DNA from: an uncultured Dorea sp.
GTDB lineage: Bacteria; Bacillota_A; Clostridia; Lachnospirales; Lachnospiraceae
Reading direction: 5' to 3'
DNA: 32,245 nucleotides
NCBI GenBank assembly: GCA_910579015.1
Contig: CAJTRO010000023.1
Location: 1 to 32,245, forward strand
Part shown: one piece after another, positions 15,484 through 22,835 of the stretch
How positions within the stretch are numbered: position 1 is the stretch's first letter
Layout of the letters: each line of letters starts with the position of its first letter
The notes under the pieces: generated by a model
The model's input: only the letters and a program-made list of their open reading frames with translations
Told to the model about the DNA's origin: nothing
Databases searched by the model: none
Translations under genes and position numbers: made by a program

Positions 15484-17289
15484 ATGAAAAAAAGAATTCT
15501 TGCACTTTTCCTTTGTATGGTAATGGGACTCTCAATGTCAGCATGTGGGAAAACGAAAAAACCATCTACAGAAGGATCAGGAGGAAGCACATCAGGAGTA
15601 ACATTAAGGTTACTGGGCTATTCAGCACAGGAAGCTGACCTCAACATTTTACGCGATCAGTTGAGCAAGGCAGGGTTTGATATTGAACTGAATACCCAGC
15701 CTGACTACTCAAGCTTTAAGACGGTTCTTGATACAGGGGCATGGGATATTGCAATGTCAGGGTGGACAACCGTTACAGGTAACCCGGATTATGCCGCAAG
15801 AGACGTATATGCGTCTTACGGTGAGTACAATGCAGGCGGGATTGACGATTCTAAAGTTGATGAACTGATCGACAAGGCCGCATCAGAGACAGCAGAGGAA
15901 TACAAGGCTACTTATAAAGAGCTTGAGGACTATGCGGTCACAGAGATGGCATATTCTCTTCCTCTTTATGCATTAAAAGGTACGCGTGCGATCAACAACA
16001 AGGTTGTAGATGAAAGCACAGTCCGTAATCCAAGTTCACGTTCCGCAGTATGGGAAAACTACTCTTACGTAGATACCTCTCAGAATGAATCAAGAACGTT
16101 GATGCTGACACAGACGTTGAGCACACTTACATCATTGGATCCGATCCAGGCGAATGACGGTTCTATCAACCAGTTATCATCCAACATCAATATCCGTGTT
16201 GTAAACCTTGAAGATAATGATGAAGTTACGTCAAAAGGCTCACTTTCATTGAACCATGCGATCGCCGAAGGAAATGAGGACTACTATTTCATTCTCCGTG
16301 ACGATGTATTCTTCTCAAAGGTGGAAGACAAACATGCGGTCGCTACAGATGTACGTGTCGGTGCAGAGGATGTAGAGTTCTCTCTTGAAAGAGCGGCAGA
16401 CCAGAACAGCGTTGCCCTTCACAAGACATACAACCTTCACAATCACATGAAGGAGGTTACAGTCCTTGATAACCTTGATGAGCTCAACACAGTAAAAGAC
16501 GCGACTACAGGTAAGCCGATTATGGAAACCCTGTCAGAAGGTCTTGGAAGTGAAGTGAAATCTCTGACAACAGATAAGACAAAAGCTGATAATGCAAACG
16601 GCGTATATCAGGTTGTAAAAGTTACGACAACAACACCGTTCCCGCAGGTATTAAGCTATCTGGGACATCAGTCAGCTGGTATCCTTAACAAAGAGGCGGT
16701 TACAGAGATGAACTCCAAATTTGATGTTGCTTCATACGATGCTACAAAGGATGTATGTTACGGTGATTCAGCGAACATCAAGTCAGGAAACAACCATCTC
16801 TGGATGTCAGGACCTTATGCATTGGTAAATCTGGACGATTATCAGGTGACATTTGAGAAAAATCCGGGTTATATGGCAGGAACAGAATATGAGCCTAAGA
16901 TCAAGAATGTTGGAATCAAGTTTATCAAAGATTCGACAGCCGCAACTTCTGCTTTCCGTGCAAATGAGATAGATATCCTTGACTCCGTTAATTCAAACGA
17001 TGTTGCAACGTTAGAGGAAAACAGTGAGTACACAGTATACAAATATGTAAGACATGCAACAACATACTGTGAATTGAACATGAAAGACGGCAACCCGCTT
17101 GCTGATATCAACTTAAGAAAAGCGGTATCCTATGCGACTAACCAGGAAGAATTTATAACATATCATAATGGGATCGTAATGCCGTTATACTCAACCTTCT
17201 CAACGATTATCGATACAGGTAACGAGCACGAGTTCAGCCTGGAGAAGAGTGCAGAATGCTTAAAGGAGTATCAGGAATCTGCAAAATAA
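15484..17289 (+). CDS. SBP_bac_5-type substrate-binding lipoprotein, apparently circularly permuted
   Basis: Extracellular lipoprotein of 601 residues for the preceding importer. Lipobox LSMSAC places the lipidated Cys at 21. Residues about 40-195 look like the part that normally ends the family: LRLLGYSAQEADLNILRDQL, KAGFDIEL, WDIAMSGW, a PDYAARDVYASYG segment, DELIDKA, PLYALKGT and a WENYSYV tail. Residues about 203-601 look like the normal beginning and middle: TLTSLDPIQAND, FILRDDVFFS, VGAEDVEFSLERA, GPYALVNLDDYQVTFEKNPGY, FRANEIDILDSV and LRKAVSYATNQEEF. The protein then stops at LEKSAECLKEYQESAK, exactly where the usual protein would continue into the first segment. The new termini thus fall in the helix-strand linker before the C-terminal lobe. 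Substrate unknown; the cysteine-desulfidase neighbour hints at a sulfur amino acid or peptide. Confidence 0.85.
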   Translation: MKKRILALFLCMVMGLSMSACGKTKKPSTEGSGGSTSGVTLRLLGYSAQEADLNILRDQLSKAGFDIELNTQPDYSSFKTVLDTGAWDIAMSGWTTVTGNPDYAARDVYASYGEYNAGGIDDSKVDELIDKAASETAEEYKATYKELEDYAVTEMAYSLPLYALKGTRAINNKVVDESTVRNPSSRSAVWENYSYVDTSQNESRTLMLTQTLSTLTSLDPIQANDGSINQLSSNINIRVVNLEDNDEVTSKGSLSLNHAIAEGNEDYYFILRDDVFFSKVEDKHAVATDVRVGAEDVEFSLERAADQNSVALHKTYNLHNHMKEVTVLDNLDELNTVKDATTGKPIMETLSEGLGSEVKSLTTDKTKADNANGVYQVVKVTTTTPFPQVLSYLGHQSAGILNKEAVTEMNSKFDVASYDATKDVCYGDSANIKSGNNHLWMSGPYALVNLDDYQVTFEKNPGYMAGTEYEPKIKNVGIKFIKDSTAATSAFRANEIDILDSVNSNDVATLEENSEYTVYKYVRHATTYCELNMKDGNPLADINLRKAVSYATNQEEFITYHNGIVMPLYSTFSTIIDTGNEHEFSLEKSAECLKEYQESAK

Positions 17290-17297
17290 TATTTCTA

Positions 17298-17325
17298 TTG
17301 CAAAGAAATAATTTTCGTGTATAAT
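17298..17325 (+). promoter_or_regulatory. Promoter of the TPP riboswitch transcript
   Basis: TTGCAA (17298-17303), 16-bp spacer and a perfect TATAAT (17320-17325), with the riboswitch starting about 10 bases later. The same stretch holds a 7-bp AT-rich hairpin (TATTTCT 17290-17296 with AGAAATA 17304-17310, then ATTTT) that may weakly terminate the ABC operon. Confidence 0.6.
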
Positions 17326-17333
17326 AAGAGTAA

Positions 17334-17434
17334 CCGAATAGAGAAGAGGGAGCTTGCCGAAGCAGGCTGAGAGGGGACTGATACGGTCCCGACCGGAGAA
17401 CCTGATTTGGATAATGCCAACGTAGGGATATATG
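17334..17434 (+). ncRNA. TPP (thiamine pyrophosphate) riboswitch, THI element
   Basis: The conserved core is present: GGCTGAGAGG (17365-17374) of the pyrimidine-sensing arm, and ACCTGATTTGGATAATGCCA (17400-17419) followed by ACGTAGGGA (17420-17428) of the pyrophosphate arm. An apparent P3a hairpin GGGAC/GTCCC (17374-17390) lies between. The element normally shuts off thiamine synthesis or uptake genes when TPP is abundant; here a terminator follows 14 bases later, giving transcriptional control, but only a gene relic lies downstream. Confidence 0.92.
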
Positions 17435-17448
17435 ATTTCGCAGATTCA

Positions 17449-17485
17449 GCGGATATACCAATGAGGGGTATATCCGCTTTTTTTT
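17449..17485 (+). terminator. Riboswitch-controlled intrinsic terminator
   Basis: GCGGATATACC (17449-17459) and GGTATATCCGC (17467-17477) form a perfect 11-bp stem with a 7-base loop, followed by eight T (17478-17485). Its place directly after the TPP aptamer makes it the expected expression platform. Confidence 0.9.
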
Positions 17486-17495
17486 GCGTTAATTG

Positions 17496-17779
17496 AAAGG
17501 AGGAGTTTTCGGAAGCGGTATCTGCGGGATTGCCGTGATAAGCGCGCTCTTTGCCCGGCCAGAGCTTAAGGCGGCGGCCAGGGCGGTCAGCAGTCGGTAT
17601 TCCTGTGCGGTGCTGTGCAAGGGAGGACATGATCTGAACGACGCCGATGATCTTCTCTATCGGGACGGCTCGTACTGGTGGTTCTGCGGGAAACGGATCT
17701 ACACCGTCAATACCCACGGGACAGGCTGTACGCTTTCCAGCGCGATCACGGCTTTGACCTGACAGGAGAATTCATATAG
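17496..17779 (+). pseudogene. Collapsed thiamine-synthesis relic: ThiE-like tail joined to internally deleted ThiD
   Basis: After an AAAGGAGGAG ribosome site (17496-17505) there is no proper start codon. The frame then reads GSGICGIAVISALFARPE, resembling the C-terminal part of thiamine-phosphate synthase ThiE. It runs directly into AARAVSSRYSCAVLCKGGH, ADDLLYRDGSYWWF and NTHGTGCTLSSAI, which is the C-terminal half of the HMP-P kinase ThiD. The frame then hits TGA at 17760-17762. Shifting frame at 17747 gives HGFDLTGEFI and TAG (17777-17779), which looks like the genuine ThiD C-terminus, so roughly 40 residues were lost with a frameshift. At least two deletions are thus visible. The ThiD assignment is firm; the ThiE part is likely but short. 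It cannot encode a working enzyme. The 3' end overlaps the convergent AraC gene by 34 bases. Confidence 0.78.
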
Positions 17780-18627
17780 GGAGATTCCGTCTGGTCCGTC
17801 TGTTTTGGATTGCTTCGGTATTCCCCGGGAGTTGTCCCGACCACCTTTTTAAATACGTGGAAGAAATGGGATACATATTCATATCCGAGAAGCAGAGAGA
17901 TCTCCTGGATGGAAATATTCGTCTTCTCCAACATCTCACAGGCTTTATTCATTTTCATCTTTTCAATCAACTCATGGGGAGACAGTCCGCACTCTTTCTT
18001 TATGATTCTGTAGGTATGGGACGGACTTAACCCCATGTCGTTCGCAAGGTCCTTAACCGTCAGTGGAAGACGCAGATTATGCTCTATGAACCGCAGTGCA
18101 TTCTTATAATAATAGACCGGTTCATAGGAGGTCTGGTTTGGTACGCTTCCCTTCTGTATGAATCCCATTAATTGATAGAAATACCCGACGATCAGTTCGA
18201 AGGAGATATTCTGGCTCTGGATCTCGGCGTACAGCTTTTCGAAACATTCTATGAGAAGGGGCTTCTCGGAGAAATGGAAAACAGGTCTGTGTAATCTGAC
18301 ATTGATCCGTGAAAGATAATATTCTGCCTTTGTTCCGTGGAAACCCACCCAATATACGGTCCAGGGATCCTTCATGTCAGCACGGTAGATCACCGTAGTA
18401 TCAGGCGGAACGATAAAACCGTCATTCTCTTTCAGGTCATAGGTCTCTTTGTTCACCGTATAGGTCCCGCATCCGCTGATAATATAATGAAGGATAAAGT
18501 ATTCTCTCCGGTCGTATCCGTAAGAATAATTCGGCTGGTTGTGTGAAAAACCAATATTGATGATACGGATATCCAGCTCTTTTGGTACGCTGTCCAGATC
18601 CAGATAAAAATCGTAATGATCGCGCAT
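17746..18627 (-). CDS. AraC family transcriptional regulator
   Basis: Regulator of 293 residues. The N-terminal half is a cupin-like sensing domain (EYFILHYIISGCGTY, PPDTTVIYRADMKDPWTVYWVGFHG), typical of sugar-responsive AraC proteins. The C-terminal part has the double helix-turn-helix: LTVKDLANDMGLSPSHTYRIIKKECG, then ISIQEISLLLGYEYVSHFFHVFKKVVGTTPGEYR. It is divergent from the sugar-type ABC operon with a 230-base gap and probably activates it in response to the transported sugar. Its last residues (QTESPYMNSPVRSKP) are encoded by DNA overlapping the thiD relic on the other strand, so the C-terminal tail was probably set by that rearrangement. Confidence 0.92.
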   Translation of the reverse strand: MRDHYDFYLDLDSVPKELDIRIINIGFSHNQPNYSYGYDRREYFILHYIISGCGTYTVNKETYDLKENDGFIVPPDTTVIYRADMKDPWTVYWVGFHGTKAEYYLSRINVRLHRPVFHFSEKPLLIECFEKLYAEIQSQNISFELIVGYFYQLMGFIQKGSVPNQTSYEPVYYYKNALRFIEHNLRLPLTVKDLANDMGLSPSHTYRIIKKECGLSPHELIEKMKMNKACEMLEKTNISIQEISLLLGYEYVSHFFHVFKKVVGTTPGEYRSNPKQTDQTESPYMNSPVRSKP

Positions 18628-18673
18628 ATAAGCTCCCTCTTGGTCATGTATTCTGCCATTGTGATGAGTTGTC

Positions 18674-18779
18674 TATATGATATCATATATGTTTGGCAGT
18701 AACAATGGGAAAGATGCAAGAAATCTATAATAAAATGAAAAATACGTTTATTTCATTTTCCTGAAAATAAATGTATAAT
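18674..18779. promoter_or_regulatory. Divergent control region with promoter and inverted repeats
   Basis: TATAAT at 18774-18779 has a poor -35 (TTTCAT, 18751-18756) at 17 bp, as expected for an activator-dependent promoter of the downstream ABC operon. ATACGTTTATTT (18742-18753) and AAATAAATGTAT (18765-18776) are inverted with 11 of 12 matches. A perfect 16-base palindrome lies at 18674-18689 nearer the AraC gene, and another, ACATGT twice, at 18806-18817. These are candidate AraC or catabolite-control sites; none is a clear known box. Confidence 0.45.
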
Positions 18780-18857
18780 ATCAACATAAAATAAGATGAA
18801 TTATTACATGTACATGTGAAAATAATATAAAAAATGCCAAGAAGGAGAAAAAAACAT

Positions 18858-20138
18858 ATGAAAAAGATGATTGAAAAATGTAATTGGAAGAAATTGACAG
18901 CTATTGTCGCTGCGGGCGCGGTCTGCCTTTCGGGATTAACGGCCTGCAATAGTTCCGAAGAAGCAAAGGACGAATCAGGAGATGTAACTCTGACCTTCGC
19001 CTTGTGGGATAAGCTGCAAAAGGACGGGATGGAGCAGATGGCCGCGGCCTTTGAAGAAGAGAATCCCGGAATCAAGATCAAAGTAGAGATGACGCCGTGG
19101 GAACAATACTGGACAAAGATGCAGGCTTCCGGCGCGGGTAATACGCTGCCCGACATATTCTGGATGCATCCCGAGCAGGTGTATGAATATGCCAGAGGCG
19201 GAAAGATCATGGACATATCTGAACGTATCGAGAAGAGTGACAAGGTAGATATGGACAAATTTCCGTCGAATGTCAATAATGATTTCAACATCGACGGAAA
19301 ACAATATGCAATTCCGAAAGATTACAGCACCTTCGGCCTCTGGTACAATAAAGATATTTTTGACGAAAAAAAGATCGCATATCCAGACGAGACCTGGGGC
19401 TGGGATAAGCTCAAGGAAGCCGCAGGACAGCTGACGGACAAGGAAAAAGGGATCTATGGACTTCTGGTACAGTACAATACGAATGATGCAATCTACCATT
19501 ATATCTGGCAGAATGAAGGAGATATCATCAGCGGGGATGAGACAAAATCCGGATTCGACGATCCTGCCACGGTGGAGGCTGTAAAGTATCTGGCAGATTT
19601 TGTGGAGAAAGGATATTCACCGGCCATGCCGGATTATGCCAACACGACCGCCGACCAGTATTTTGAGTCGGGGAAGGCGGCCATGCATATCGGCGGTTCC
19701 TGGATGTGCAGTGAATTTACATCTATCGACGGACTGAACTGTGACGTTGCTCCGCTGGCACAAGGGAAACAGAGAGCGAATCTCTGCGGAGGTATGGGCT
19801 ACAGCATTTCTGCAAATACAAAGCACCCGGAGGAAGCATGGAAGTTCATGGAATTCCTGGCAGGTGAAGAGGCAAATACGATCCAATGTGAATCAGGAGC
19901 CGCCATTTCCGCTTACGAGGGCACGCAGTCTTCCTGGGTGGAGGGATTCCCGGATATCAATGCGCAGGTGTTCGTAGATGCGGCAGAATACGGATTCTCC
20001 AGCCAGTATTGCGAGACGAGAAGCAAGTGGGTTGATATTGAGAAAGATTATATGACACAGGTATTTTCGCTTACTCTGCCGGTGGATGAAGGATGTAAGG
20101 AGGCCGCCGGGAAGATAAACGAAGCGCTGAAAAAATAA
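18858..20138 (+). CDS. Sugar-type ABC substrate-binding lipoprotein (family 1)
   Basis: Extracellular solute-binding lipoprotein of 426 residues. The signal peptide runs MKKMIEKCNWKKLTAIVAAG and ends in lipobox LTAC. The mature part has the SBP family 1 pattern: VTLTFALWDKL, FEEENPGIKIKVEMTPWEQY, LPDIFWMHPEQVYEYA, YAIPKDYSTFGLWYNKDIFDE, FESGKAAMHIGGSWM and HPEEAWKFMEFLAG. The ATG at 18858 is chosen because GAAGGAGAAA (18841-18850) lies between it and the earlier in-frame ATG at 18834. It is the first gene of an operon with an MBL-fold protein and two permeases, probably for an oligosaccharide. No glycosidase is nearby to reveal the sugar. Confidence 0.93.
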   Translation: MKKMIEKCNWKKLTAIVAAGAVCLSGLTACNSSEEAKDESGDVTLTFALWDKLQKDGMEQMAAAFEEENPGIKIKVEMTPWEQYWTKMQASGAGNTLPDIFWMHPEQVYEYARGGKIMDISERIEKSDKVDMDKFPSNVNNDFNIDGKQYAIPKDYSTFGLWYNKDIFDEKKIAYPDETWGWDKLKEAAGQLTDKEKGIYGLLVQYNTNDAIYHYIWQNEGDIISGDETKSGFDDPATVEAVKYLADFVEKGYSPAMPDYANTTADQYFESGKAAMHIGGSWMCSEFTSIDGLNCDVAPLAQGKQRANLCGGMGYSISANTKHPEEAWKFMEFLAGEEANTIQCESGAAISAYEGTQSSWVEGFPDINAQVFVDAAEYGFSSQYCETRSKWVDIEKDYMTQVFSLTLPVDEGCKEAAGKINEALKK

Positions 20139-20155
20139 AGACCAGAGGTTATAGC

Positions 20156-21001
20156 ATGGAATTGACAACGATTGTTAATTTAGAAGAGAATCTGTGGGCC
20201 ATGAATGAGATGGACCAGACGACCATGTATCTGATCAACGGGGCTGATAAGGCCCTGTTGATCGATACAGGATTGGGAGTGACGGATCTTAAGCATACGA
20301 TACATAATCTGTGCGGCAACAAGCAGATAATAGTGGTAAATACACATGCGCACGGAGATCATAATTCCGGGAACTGTCAGTTTCCGTATGTGTATGCGGG
20401 AAGATTTGATGAAGTCTATTGTCAGCGTCCCATGAAGAAAGAAGATAGAGAATTATTTCTCCGGATGTATTTTAAGGAAGTGACTGCACGGGGATATCAG
20501 GCAGACCAGTGGGCGCCGGGGCCGTCCGGCGAGGTTTGGACGGTCAGAGACGGGGACAGCTTTGATCTGGGCGGATACTGCTTTACGGTGCTGGAGATCC
20601 CAAGCCATACGCTGGGCTCCATCGCCCTGTGGGAACCAAACAGGGGGTGGATGTTCACCGGCGACGTCATACTTACATGGGAGGTGTGGGGACATCTGAC
20701 GCACAGCGTACTTGCGCCGTCGGCTTCGCTGGTGGATTATTACCGGAGTATAGTCAGACTTTCAGAATATAAGGAACAGATCAAGTGTATCTTCCCGTCC
20801 CACGGCCATGCGGGGGACCAGCCCGCAGGATGCAGCCAGTACAGGCTTCCCGCAGAGGTACTGGATGTATATCGGGAGGGGATCAAAAGTATTCTTGACG
20901 GAACGGCGCAGGCAGAAGATTATGTCGGAATTGTAGAAGACGGTAAGAAGGTACAGTTCTCTATTGGAGGAATTGTTTTTAAGGAAACAAGAATGAGATA
21001 A
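20156..21001 (+). CDS. MBL-fold (metallo-beta-lactamase superfamily) hydrolase
   Basis: Cytoplasmic metallohydrolase of 281 residues with no signal peptide. Metal ligands are complete: HAHGDH at about residues 63-68, His in EIPSHTLGS, Asp in FTGDVIL and His in FPSHGHAG, so two metal ions are expected. The N-terminal TTMYLINGADKALLIDTGLG is the usual first strand pair. The substrate cannot be called; lactones, thioesters and phosphodiesters are all used by the superfamily. It sits 17 bases after the binding-protein gene and 15 before the first permease, inside a sugar importer operon, so it probably acts on the imported compound or a derivative such as a sugar lactone. Confidence 0.85.
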   Translation: MELTTIVNLEENLWAMNEMDQTTMYLINGADKALLIDTGLGVTDLKHTIHNLCGNKQIIVVNTHAHGDHNSGNCQFPYVYAGRFDEVYCQRPMKKEDRELFLRMYFKEVTARGYQADQWAPGPSGEVWTVRDGDSFDLGGYCFTVLEIPSHTLGSIALWEPNRGWMFTGDVILTWEVWGHLTHSVLAPSASLVDYYRSIVRLSEYKEQIKCIFPSHGHAGDQPAGCSQYRLPAEVLDVYREGIKSILDGTAQAEDYVGIVEDGKKVQFSIGGIVFKETRMR

Positions 21002-21016
21002 GCGAAAGGAAAGATT

Positions 21017-21898
21017 ATGAAAAATAAACCTAAGAATTGGGCGTGGGCATATATGTTTCTTGCGCCAAGCGTGATTTTGATCTGTATACTGAATCTCTGG
21101 CCCATATTGCAGACACTCTGGTTCAGTCTGAATGATATACAGGGATTTCAGCCGCCAAAGTGGGCGGGGCTTGGAAATTATATAACAGTTTTGGGAAATG
21201 AGGAGTTTGCGGGAGCCTTTAAAAATACGGTGGTCTATACTCTGGTGACGGTCCCGGCAGGGGTATTCCTTTCCCTCGTTACGGCCGTACTTCTGAATAC
21301 ATCCATCCGATGTAAGGGATTTTTCAGGATCTGTTATTTTCTGCCTGTGATATCTGCACCGGCGGCGGTTGCCATGGTGTGGAGATGGCTGTATAATTCA
21401 GAGTTCGGCATTATCAATTTCCTTCTTTCGAAGCTTGGGATCGACGGGCTGAACTGGATCGGAGACAGTAAGACGGTCCTGTTATCTGTGATGATCGTAG
21501 GAATCTGGGCAATGGTCGGGTATAACATGGTCATCCTGCTTGCCGGGCTTCAGAATATCCCAAGGACCTTCTATGAGGCCGCAGAGATTGACGGGGCATC
21601 CGGATACAAGAAATTCATGTATATCACGGTTCCGCTGGTTTCGCCTACGTTGTTCTTCGTGATCTTAACGACAACCATCAGTTCGCTCCAGGTATTTGAC
21701 CACATCTATATGATGGTAGATTCAACGAATCCGGCGCTTAAGTCGGCGCAGTCCTTAGTTTATCTGTTCTATAAATATACGTTTGTGCAGTACGACAAGG
21801 GAATTGGTTCTGCATTCGCCTCACTGCTTTTGGGGCTGGTATTGATCCTTACCTGTATACAGATGTACGCACAGAAGAAGTGGGTAATTTACCAGTAG
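21017..21898 (+). CDS. Sugar ABC permease (MsmF/UgpA-like)
   Basis: Membrane permease of 293 residues with six hydrophobic segments. It starts WAWAYMFLAPSVILICILNLWPI, typical of MalF/UgpA-type carbohydrate permeases, and has the EAA coupling loop FYEAAEIDGASGYKKFMYITVP. The ATG follows GAAAGGAAAG. The stop is 9 bases before the next permease start. No ATPase gene is in the operon, so it probably uses a shared MsmX/UgpC-type ATPase encoded elsewhere, as is usual for such importers in Firmicutes. Confidence 0.93.
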   Translation: MKNKPKNWAWAYMFLAPSVILICILNLWPILQTLWFSLNDIQGFQPPKWAGLGNYITVLGNEEFAGAFKNTVVYTLVTVPAGVFLSLVTAVLLNTSIRCKGFFRICYFLPVISAPAAVAMVWRWLYNSEFGIINFLLSKLGIDGLNWIGDSKTVLLSVMIVGIWAMVGYNMVILLAGLQNIPRTFYEAAEIDGASGYKKFMYITVPLVSPTLFFVILTTTISSLQVFDHIYMMVDSTNPALKSAQSLVYLFYKYTFVQYDKGIGSAFASLLLGLVLILTCIQMYAQKKWVIYQ

Positions 21899-21907
21899 GA
21901 GGGGAAT

Positions 21908-22735
21908 ATGAAGAAGAAACAGCATATAACACGTATACTTATCTATATTGTCCTGTTATCAGGCGCGGTGGTCATGGTATTTCCGTTTATCTGGAGTGTC
22001 CTGACTTCTTTTAAGAATCTGTCAGAATCACTTCAGTTTCCGCCCAGATTCCTCCCGCAGTCATGGTCCCCGGTAAATTATAAAGATGTGTGGGAGCAGC
22101 TTCCCTTCGTTGACTTCTTTATCAATACGGTCCTGATGGTACTGCTTAGAATCATATTTGCGGTACTGTTCAGCTCTATGGCGGCGTATGCGTTTGCCAG
22201 GATGCAGTTCCCGCTTAAGAATCTGCTCTTTATCCTGGTGCTTATGCCGATGATGGTTCCGGCGCAGATCTTCGTGCTGCCTCAGTATCTTTTTGCAAGC
22301 AAGATACAGATCACCAACACCGTCATGGCGCTGGTACTGCCCGGAATGGCCAGTACGTTTGGCATTTTCCTTCTGCGTCAGTTCTTTATGGGAGTGCCGG
22401 ACGAATTAGAAGAGGCGGCTATCCTGGACGGATGCAATCCCGGGCAGATATTTGTGAAGATCATGCTGCCGCTTGTGAAACCGGGAATTGTATCATTGTC
22501 CATCTTTACAGCATTGTTTGCGTACAAGGATCTTCTCTGGCCGCTGATCGTCAATACGTCAATTGAAAAGATGCCGTTGTCTTCCGGGCTTGCCATGCTG
22601 CAAGGGCAGTTTACGACGAATTATCCCCAGCTTATGGCGGGAGCTGTGGTTGCCATCATTCCGATGGCGGTGCTGTTCCTTGTATTCCAGAAACAATTTG
22701 TAGAAGGAATTGCCACAACGGGATCTAAGAATTAG
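21908..22735 (+). CDS. Sugar ABC permease (MsmG/UgpE-like)
   Basis: Second carbohydrate permease, 275 residues and six membrane segments. It starts with the family's VVMVFPFIWSVLTSFKN region and has the EAA loop LEEAAILDGCNPGQIFVKIMLP and the closing FQKQFVEGIATTGSKN, the usual end of CUT1-type inner permeases. An AGGAGGGG site lies just before the ATG. It is the last gene of the sugar operon; a TGGGAA/TTCCCA hairpin (22756-22770) follows but has no T run. Confidence 0.93.
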   Translation: MKKKQHITRILIYIVLLSGAVVMVFPFIWSVLTSFKNLSESLQFPPRFLPQSWSPVNYKDVWEQLPFVDFFINTVLMVLLRIIFAVLFSSMAAYAFARMQFPLKNLLFILVLMPMMVPAQIFVLPQYLFASKIQITNTVMALVLPGMASTFGIFLLRQFFMGVPDELEEAAILDGCNPGQIFVKIMLPLVKPGIVSLSIFTALFAYKDLLWPLIVNTSIEKMPLSSGLAMLQGQFTTNYPQLMAGAVVAIIPMAVLFLVFQKQFVEGIATTGSKN

Positions 22736-22835
22736 TGTGATTTTCAAACATGCTCTGGGAATCCTTCCCAAAAGTAGTCTAAAAAGCCCCCGGGGTGCAT
22801 ATATTCTAACAGCACGAACGGAAGGGGCAGGAAGC

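Noticed and set aside
17493..17762. Intact 89-residue gene starting at TTG 17493
   Set aside because: The TTG overlaps the ribosome site itself and the product is pieces of ThiE- and ThiD-like proteins missing their cores, so it is called a pseudogene.
22710..22835. N-terminal extension of spoIVA beginning inside the permease gene
   Set aside because: SpoIVA normally begins at MEQYHLYKDI; ATG 22836 has a ribosome site and gives the normal length.
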